Source of the DNA: CAZWFW01 sp964633445 | Lineage (GTDB): Archaea > Undinarchaeota > CAZWFW01 | Assembly: GCA_964633445.1 (NCBI GenBank) | Contig: CAZWFW010000006.1 | Span: forward strand, 1 to 28,465 | Direction: 5' to 3' | DNA length: 28,465 bases | Part shown: in pieces, positions 23,495 to 28,465 of the stretch | How positions within the stretch are numbered: the first letter of the stretch is position 1 | Layout: each line of letters opens with the position of its first letter | Program-made: the position numbers and the translations under genes | The notes under the pieces: generated by a model | Told to the model about the DNA's origin: nothing | The model's database searches: none | Seen by the model: only the letters and a program-made list of their open reading frames with translations

Positions 23495-24606
23495 GCTTTT
23501 CCTGCTGTTCCTTCTACTAAATAGCTTTTTATTATTTTCTCGAATTTTATGACACCCTCACCACTTGGATAAAAATTATCCACTATTTTAAACCCTTCCT
23601 TTTCTAATTTATCTTTTGCCCAATCGGATACAGGTTTCAAAGAAGCCACTATAAAAAGTTCCGGATTGAAAAGATGTTTATAGGGCAGGAGTTGTTCTCC
23701 AACAACTTTACCCTTATTCCACCATTCCTCAAAAGGTAAATTCTTACACTCAATTAAAATATCAAATTTTGGAGCATCAATTAAGCGCTTATACTTACCC
23801 TTAGAAATTATTATATCTGGTCTTTTCCAAGCCACTCTACCTTCGAAAAGAGGTGTAAGAGGACCTTTGTAATCTGGAGGTGCCTCTTCAATCTTTTGAG
23901 GTTCATACCAACAGGTCCAATAATTTCCTTGGGCATCAACAAAAACACTTGCTGGATAACATCTCTTTTGACTAAATCCTTGTTCAAATATTAATTTATT
24001 TTCTTCGATTTTTGTTACTCCTAAAATTTCGTGGAATATTATAATTGCCCATAATTGATGCAACAATTTAGTTGCTTGCTTAAGGCTTCTAATTCTTTTC
24101 TCCTCAGGCCAGTTGCAAAGACTACTTGCAAGACCCCACTTAATATCCCTAAGATAATCGCTTACTCTTGGAGATGCAAATATGTAATTTATACCTAACT
24201 TTGCTTTAAAGTCGTTAATTTCCGAGATTATAGGTAAATAGTACTTCAGAACTTCCTCAATAAGCATTATAACCTTGTTATTTTCTATCTCAAATTCGAG
24301 TCTCTTTAATTCTGCTATATCTACATTTTGTGCTTTACAACTTCCTTTAAGCAGCTCCTCAGAGTTATATTTAGATATTCCAAAGCTTCCGCTGTTAGTA
24401 AAATCAAATTCGTAAACTTCTTTTCCTTTTACACCTTCTATAGGAACCTCATACTCTACTTTCAAAGACTTTTCGTCACGAATTTTTACTTCTCTTAGGG
24501 CATATTTGCTTATGTGTCGTAGGAGATTCCCTTCTCTTATATAATGAAATCTCTTCCTTCTCGTTCCCGATTTAGGTTTATCATCTGTTACTGTTATAAC
24601 TGTCAT
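23491..24606 (-). CDS. PD-(D/E)XK-type nuclease, second gene of an RHH-linked pair
   Basis: 371 aa. The C-terminal third carries a nuclease core: RPDIIIS (Asp264), FDILIECKN (Glu286, Lys288) and EQLLPYK (Gln305, Tyr309). The D, E-x-K and Q-x-x-x-Y positions match the PD-(D/E)XK superfamily; the QLxxY-like element resembles RecB/Cas4-type nucleases. The first 200 residues are helical with no known fold, including WGLASSLCNWPEEKR. It starts within the stop of the RHH-fusion gene (ATGA overlap), which means tight coupling. A restriction-like or effector nuclease of a defence or toxin-antitoxin-like module is inferred. Confidence 0.7.
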   Translation of the reverse strand: MTVITVTDDKPKSGTRRKRFHYIREGNLLRHISKYALREVKIRDEKSLKVEYEVPIEGVKGKEVYEFDFTNSGSFGISKYNSEELLKGSCKAQNVDIAELKRLEFEIENNKVIMLIEEVLKYYLPIISEINDFKAKLGINYIFASPRVSDYLRDIKWGLASSLCNWPEEKRIRSLKQATKLLHQLWAIIIFHEILGVTKIEENKLIFEQGFSQKRCYPASVFVDAQGNYWTCWYEPQKIEEAPPDYKGPLTPLFEGRVAWKRPDIIISKGKYKRLIDAPKFDILIECKNLPFEEWWNKGKVVGEQLLPYKHLFNPELFIVASLKPVSDWAKDKLEKEGFKIVDNFYPSGEGVIKFEKIIKSYLVEGTAGKA

Positions 24607-25613
24607 CTTAACTCAGCCTTCGAGTTCAGCAATGTTATAAATGTATCTAAGGATAAAGCTGTTGGTGTTATTTTTATCACCCAATACGGAGGTTCGCTCT
24701 TTCTTTTGCCAGCACGACGCCTTCTAGGCCAATAATCAATAATTACTAAATACTTTTTGATTAGCTGAGACAAAATTTCGTTAAAATCTCTTCCATAACG
24801 TTTTTTGTATTCTTCTTTTATTTCATCTTCCCTATAAGCTTCGAATACTTTAGGATAGCTGTCTTCACTTATCCACTCCAAAAATTCTCTAAACCATCCT
24901 TCCCAAGCTAGTTCCATGAAATTTTCTTTAATAAGCTCTATCCTTTTTGCTGTAAACTCTTCTAGTATAGGAGTAGCATAAGTCGGTACTTTATATTCCA
25001 AATGGCTGTAGGCCCTTGATTCAAAGTAATCCTTATATAACATTCCTATTTTTACAAGCTCATCCAGGATGTCTCCCTCAAAATCAGGGTGCAAGATTTT
25101 AAACGTCCTTTCAAATCCGTCTGGAACAATATGAGAGCCATATTGTGAAAGTAACCATACTGCATCTTCTATGTATTTATTCGTATTAGAAAGCCTTTTA
25201 CGCAATTTTTCCTCAAATAGATCATAGACGTCATTTATGGAAAATGCGGAAGATATTATTTTGCTAACTTCGATGTTGCCAATTTCATCATATGGTTTCT
25301 TTATCCCTAAACTACTTAAATCACTTAATGCTTCTTGTGCTACATCAACAGCTTCCTCTCCGTACATTATTTTTATGTTCTCCAGAATATAATACTGCTT
25401 TAGAAAATTAGCAAATAGGTCCAGTGTTCTAAGTTTGATTTCATTTTTTTGCTTTATGTACTCTTTGATCAAGTCATCAATCATCGTAGGTTGCTTAAGC
25501 TCTGCCAGTTTTCTTTTTATACTATCCCTTATAACATCAGCCCAATTTATTTCCTTATATCTGCTCATTTCTTTCTTTAGCCATTCAGGCACACGCACCG
25601 TTATTGTGGTCAT
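24603..25613 (-). CDS. RHH (VapB-like) N-terminus fused to a large unknown domain
   Basis: 336 aa. The first 40 residues (TITVRVPEWLKKEMSRYKEI, then NWADVIRDSIKRKLAE) are the RHH pattern of VapB-like antitoxins. About 290 more residues form an unrecognised helical region with a basic patch (YWPRRRRAGKRKSEPPYW, about 295-312). Antitoxins are normally 70-90 aa, so this is not a standard one. It is the first gene of a pair with the PD-(D/E)XK nuclease, and an 8-3-8 palindrome lies just upstream of its TATA box. Reading: a DNA-binding repressor that also controls or guides the nuclease. Partner function is inference. Confidence 0.65.
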   Translation of the reverse strand: MTTITVRVPEWLKKEMSRYKEINWADVIRDSIKRKLAELKQPTMIDDLIKEYIKQKNEIKLRTLDLFANFLKQYYILENIKIMYGEEAVDVAQEALSDLSSLGIKKPYDEIGNIEVSKIISSAFSINDVYDLFEEKLRKRLSNTNKYIEDAVWLLSQYGSHIVPDGFERTFKILHPDFEGDILDELVKIGMLYKDYFESRAYSHLEYKVPTYATPILEEFTAKRIELIKENFMELAWEGWFREFLEWISEDSYPKVFEAYREDEIKEEYKKRYGRDFNEILSQLIKKYLVIIDYWPRRRRAGKRKSEPPYWVIKITPTALSLDTFITLLNSKAELR

Positions 25614-25636
25614 AAGTTATTTATGACATATACCAC

Positions 25637-25670
25637 TATTTAAACTTTGTGTTTCATGTAGCACATGAAA
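25637..25670 (-). promoter_or_regulatory. TATA box and 8-3-8 palindromic operator of the RHH/nuclease pair
   Basis: On the minus strand TTTAAATA (25637-25644) lies about 24 bp before the ATG at 25613, so the transcript is close to leaderless. Immediately upstream, TTTCATGT-AGC-ACATGAAA (25652-25670) is a perfect inverted repeat. RHH dimers bind such palindromes, and its position abutting the promoter fits autorepression by the first gene product. Confidence 0.6.
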
Positions 25671-25759
25671 AACATTCTGATTTTAAAATACCTAAAATAG
25701 TGGCAAATCGCTTTACCTCAACTTTTAAGCATAGCAAACTTCCTAAACATAATTAAAAA

Positions 25760-26236
25760 ATGATAAATAAAGTTGCAATAACTTTCATAGTTGATAAAGA
25801 GGCAAAAATTGAAGATGTAACAAAAATTGTTAACAAAATTTCTGAGATCTTAGGAAAAGATGCAAATATTTATTACAATGTTGAAACTGAGGATTTAGAG
25901 CAAATATCTCAATCTTTACATGCTCCTATACGTGATAAAATAAAGGCAATAAGCTGGTTTACTGGATTAACTGAAAAAGCTATAACTGCAATGGCTCTTG
26001 AAATTATGGAAGAAAATGATTGCATAACATTTAATGAAGCTTTAGATGCAGCATTCGTTAATTATTATAACAAATTAATGAAGGAATGGGAGAAATGTTG
26101 CAAAGATGCTGTTAAGTCAATAATTTATGATAATTTTGATAAGTTTAAAGAATTTTTTGATTTAGAGTTGCAGAAGAAGTATTTAAAGCTTGCTGAGGAG
26201 AAATATAAGGAGAAAGTTAAGAAGATCTTAGAATAA
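25760..26236 (+). CDS. Unknown helical protein, first of a pair
   Basis: 158 aa. The N-terminus (KVAITFIVDKEAKIEDVTKI) starts with a beta strand, then a helical body with a small hydrophobic centre (ISWFTGLTEKAITAMALEIM) and a charged, lysine-rich tail. Two Cys lie in EKCCKDA. No family is recognised. It is followed after 6 bp by the 217-aa gene, and TATA-like CTTTTAAGC stands about 30 bp before its ATG. The pair has its own promoter, back to back with the RHH/nuclease operon. Confidence 0.5.
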   Translation: MINKVAITFIVDKEAKIEDVTKIVNKISEILGKDANIYYNVETEDLEQISQSLHAPIRDKIKAISWFTGLTEKAITAMALEIMEENDCITFNEALDAAFVNYYNKLMKEWEKCCKDAVKSIIYDNFDKFKEFFDLELQKKYLKLAEEKYKEKVKKILE

Positions 26237-26242
26237 TGAACA

Positions 26243-26896
26243 ATGGCAGATTTATCATCAGAAATTACTCCTATCTTAAGAAAAAATGAGGAATTTCTGA
26301 GAAATCAAGTAGAAGTTGTTTACAGAGAAGCAATAGATTTTGTTAATGATGCTATAGATTATTACATAGAATTTTTCAAACAATTTAGAGAAATTGCCAT
26401 AAGTGCTACGCTTCACTATATTTTCTTCATTCTAATGCCAATAAGTTATTCAATTTTCACAAATTTACTTTTAGGGAATATTCCTGCCTGCTTTAGAGAA
26501 TTAAGGTTCTTAGTAGAATCTTTAGCAAAGTGTTACCTTGCAGATTTAAAATTTAGCAATATTCCAATTTTCGATGAAAGAATTAAAGAAGTTGAAAAAG
26601 GTAAAAAAGAACACGAGATAGTCGAAGAATTTGAGGAAGCTATTGGTATAAAAGATAAAAGATGCTTGAAATTATGGGGTAAGCTGTCAAAAGATGTTCA
26701 TATTAAAGGTTATGTTGAAAGATTTGTTGAAAGAATTGAAAAATTCGAAGATATTCCTTCATATTCAATTATTTTGCCAATGGAATATTCCTATGATGAT
26801 ATAGAGGATATAGAGGAAGTTGGTAAAAGAATAAAAGAATTAAGAGAAATTCTGAGAATCACTATTGAAAAATTTAGAAATTTAAATAAAGAATAG
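26243..26896 (+). CDS. Unknown helical protein, possible HEPN/DUF5677-like, second of a pair
   Basis: 217 aa, mostly helices. Residues about 70-105 (PACFRELRFLVESLAKCYLA) and 140-155 (CLKLWGKLSKDVHIKGY) resemble the all-helical class of abortive-infection and HEPN-like proteins, where an R-x-L-x-E helix packs against a late LS-x-x-VH motif. I cannot show catalytic residues with certainty; Arg84/Arg87 (in FRELRF) and His in the VH motif are candidates. The gene ends on a hairpin repeat that starts at its stop codon. Paired with the 158-aa gene; perhaps toxin and antidote. Low certainty. Confidence 0.4.
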   Translation: MADLSSEITPILRKNEEFLRNQVEVVYREAIDFVNDAIDYYIEFFKQFREIAISATLHYIFFILMPISYSIFTNLLLGNIPACFRELRFLVESLAKCYLADLKFSNIPIFDERIKEVEKGKKEHEIVEEFEEAIGIKDKRCLKLWGKLSKDVHIKGYVERFVERIEKFEDIPSYSIILPMEYSYDDIEDIEEVGKRIKELREILRITIEKFRNLNKE

Positions 26897-26942
26897 TGTG
26901 CAAATTTGAGTTACATAACCTAACTCAACAATTTTTGCACAT
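26896..26942. repeat. Hairpin repeat, left copy
   Basis: Arms GTGCAAA and TTTGCAC enclose an inner stem TTGAGTTA/TAACTCAA with the 7-nt loop CATAACC. It begins at the stop codon of the 217-aa gene. A second, diverged copy of the 3' arm (TAATTCAACAA-x2-TTTGCACAT) lies 0.2 kb away. Terminator or mobile-hairpin remnant. Confidence 0.6.
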
Positions 26943-27108
26943 CCTAAAGTTAAAAAGTTAACTTAATTATGTCTCAATTGCTGGTAACCTCATATATTTC
27001 TCCACTAAGATAATCAAATATTAGTATATTGCTCAAGAAGAATATAACAAAGGAATTGTAAGATGTTTCAGAAATTTTAAAAGAAATTGATAGTTCATTA
27101 AGATGACT

Positions 27109-27153
27109 ATGTGTAAATAATGTTAATTAAATAATTCAACAAACTTTGCACAT
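27109..27153. repeat. Hairpin repeat, right copy
   Basis: ATGTGTAAA and TTTGCACAT pair with one G-T wobble, and the inner arms (GTTAATT, AATTCAAC) pair imperfectly. The last 22 bases match the left copy with three mismatches, in the same orientation. It lies 31 bp beyond the AIPR stop codon. Confidence 0.5.
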
Positions 27154-27183
27154 TTTTCATATTTGGCTTAGAACTTATTTTTA

Positions 27184-28311
27184 TTACGAATCTTGGATTT
27201 TTCCTAATTTTTCTAGCATCCTCTTCTTTACAGTAATAAATTTCTCAAAATCCTCAGCGGATTTTAGAGACCTAGGAATTTCTATCTCTCTACCATACTC
27301 AACACATGCCTTAAACTCTTCGCATATTTTATCAAAATATCTCCCAAAAAGATTATCTACAAGTTTTTGAACCTCATCTACAGTTGAGGGTTTCTGAAGC
27401 TTGTTGTAGATACTTCCAAAAATCCAAAGAATATGATACGTGAAGGCAGGGTCAATAGGTCTAGTTTTTCTGTTTCTAAGTTTTTCTCTGATTTTCACAA
27501 GTAATAGATATGGAACTACGTATTCAATAATTAGTTCTTCTATTCTACCTTCTTTTTTTGCTTTTTCAATTTTTTCAAAATCAAAAATCCTGTCGTAATA
27601 TTCGTTTTCAGAGAATATTTTATCAACTCTTCCGTAAGCTATGTATGGTTTATCTAAATAGAATGCCACATAAGCTTGTGCAAGATCTTTCATATTAAGG
27701 ATAGTACTTTTTCTTCTCAAGCCTATCCCTCTTTTGTAAACATAGGTAAAACCAAATCTATTGAATATTTCCTCCAGTTCTTTGTGAACTTTATCAAGAG
27801 ATCTAAGATCTCTAACATTTGTGGGGTTCTGAGAATTCGCTGCTCTAGCAATGTTTTTAGCAATTTCCCAGTTTTGAGTCTTTACAATTTTTGCCAGGAC
27901 GTACACGTTGGAGAACTCAAAATTTCTTTCTCTTGCTTTTAATAATACATTAACAGTTTGAGCACCGTTAACTATTGCAAAACGTTCAAGAATTAGCTTC
28001 TTCTCTTCAATAATTTTAAAGTTCTTGCAAACTGCAACAATTCCATTATTATACGCAACAAAAAAGTTTCTCTCGTTTACGTTTTCTAGAGTTTTCAGAA
28101 TATTCCAATTTACACTTCCTTTTCTTAAACCAAGAAATCTTCTTACATTACTTTCAAATAAATCATCTCCATATTTTTCACATAACTTCGCCAATTCTTC
28201 CCCTCTCAATAATGCCACTATTACCTCTATGTTTCCTGTATCATCTTTAGCTCGTAAAAAGCCTTTACTCGCATCAAAAATTGCCTCAGGAATTCCCCCA
28301 ATCCCGAACAA
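27184..28311 (-). CDS. AIPR-family (abortive infection) protein, apparently 5'-truncated
   Basis: 375 aa from a TTG at 28311. AIPR motifs: LFESNVRRFLGLRKGS, FFVAYNNGIVAVCKNF, ERFAIVNGAQTVNVLL and a later IARAANSQNPTNVRDL. The family was linked to phage abortive infection; its members are usually longer, with an extra N-terminal region of some 200 aa. Here the reading frame stays open about 36 codons above the TTG (to about 28420, ending at a TAG), and that stretch looks coding (KFEIFDYYKIEEILFGIG) but lacks ATG or GTG. All three frames hold stops near 28420-28440. Either the gene is decayed at its 5' end or uses a rare start. Confidence 0.75.
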   Translation of the reverse strand: MFGIGGIPEAIFDASKGFLRAKDDTGNIEVIVALLRGEELAKLCEKYGDDLFESNVRRFLGLRKGSVNWNILKTLENVNERNFFVAYNNGIVAVCKNFKIIEEKKLILERFAIVNGAQTVNVLLKARERNFEFSNVYVLAKIVKTQNWEIAKNIARAANSQNPTNVRDLRSLDKVHKELEEIFNRFGFTYVYKRGIGLRRKSTILNMKDLAQAYVAFYLDKPYIAYGRVDKIFSENEYYDRIFDFEKIEKAKKEGRIEELIIEYVVPYLLLVKIREKLRNRKTRPIDPAFTYHILWIFGSIYNKLQKPSTVDEVQKLVDNLFGRYFDKICEEFKACVEYGREIEIPRSLKSAEDFEKFITVKKRMLEKLGKIQDS

Positions 28312-28465
28312 AATTTCTTCTATCTTGTAATAATCAAAAATTTCAAACTTACAATCTATCTCTATATTCTTTTTTCTAAAGAAAATTTTAAGATTTTTAG
28401 TTTTTTTCTTGAGCCTGTCAACCTATGCTAATTCTCAAAAGTCAAAAAGTTAATAAGGGGGCGAA

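Larger units (their letters stand above)
16600..28465. mobile_element. Integrated archaeal element (provirus or plasmid), left end and body
   Basis: From the tRNA-Glu 3' end to the window edge, housekeeping genes stop. The content becomes an int(N)-like ORF, RHH and wHTH regulators, a P-loop ATPase, several orphan proteins, a nuclease pair and an AIPR gene. This is the profile of an SSV-type integrated plasmid or provirus. No capsid, portal or terminase gene was recognised, so plasmid or satellite is as likely as virus. The right end (attR and int(C)) is not visible. Confidence 0.6.

Noticed and set aside
3931..28424. The 13-mer GCCTGTCAACCTA at about 3932 and about 28412
   Set aside because: A 13-base match in 28 kb is expected by chance several times, and the flanks differ completely. 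Not taken as att sites or an insertion-sequence end.
16600..28465. Search for CRISPR arrays, cas genes, insertion-sequence transposases and virion genes
   Set aside because: No regularly spaced repeats and no Cas, DDE, capsid, portal or terminase signatures were seen. The nuclease's QLxxY-like motif alone does not make it Cas4, since the Cys cluster is missing.

Overview
The window is archaeal. It carries DnaG-type (Toprim) primase, alpha-NAC with a UBA domain, diphthine synthase Dph5, class III prepilin-like signal peptides, TATA boxes close to start codons, and a tRNA-Glu gene without an encoded CCA. The AT-rich sequence, AGA/AGG arginine codons and Lys/Glu/Ile-rich proteins suggest a thermophile. 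HypE implies [NiFe]-hydrogenase maturation in the host. I cannot name the phylum from the sequence alone.

Left part (1-16620), host chromosome. A decayed trmO/tsaA-like gene (1-360) is followed on the minus strand by a type IV pilus-like locus: two TadC/FlaJ-type membrane proteins, a CpaF/GspE-type ATPase, a possible 42-aa ORF, a double winged-helix protein, a heavily sequon-rich membrane protein, and three small overlapping prepilin-like genes (to about 7704). Divergent from it runs a plus-strand group: a small Toprim protein, dnaG, NAC, and a 724-aa three-part membrane protein that ends in a CDP-alcohol phosphatidyltransferase. hypE lies convergent to this group. Next come a 5TM-LYT-type membrane protein with a coupled 72-aa protein, a secreted and anchored protein, dph5, purQ and tRNA-Glu(UUC).

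Right part (about 16600 to the end), apparently an integrated element. A minus-strand ORF starts outside the tRNA gene and reads straight through it, as the N-terminal fragment of an SSV-type partitioned integrase does at attL. Beyond it lie an unknown HTH protein coupled to it, a divergent RHH / wHTH / P-loop ATPase operon (probable replication or control module), several orphans, a PH-like membrane protein with a lipoprotein, and an HTH-Cys regulator. A defence-like stretch follows: an RHH-fusion protein overlapping a PD-(D/E)XK nuclease (with a palindrome just upstream of the TATA box), an unknown gene pair, and an AIPR-family gene that seems to lack its 5' part. No second tRNA-Glu fragment or int(C) was found, so the element probably continues past the window.

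Best candidates for something new: the RHH-fusion/nuclease pair (23491-25613), the unknown pair next to it (25760-26896), the CWB2-like/GT-C/CDP-alcohol phosphotransferase fusion, and the HTH protein translationally coupled to the split integrase.
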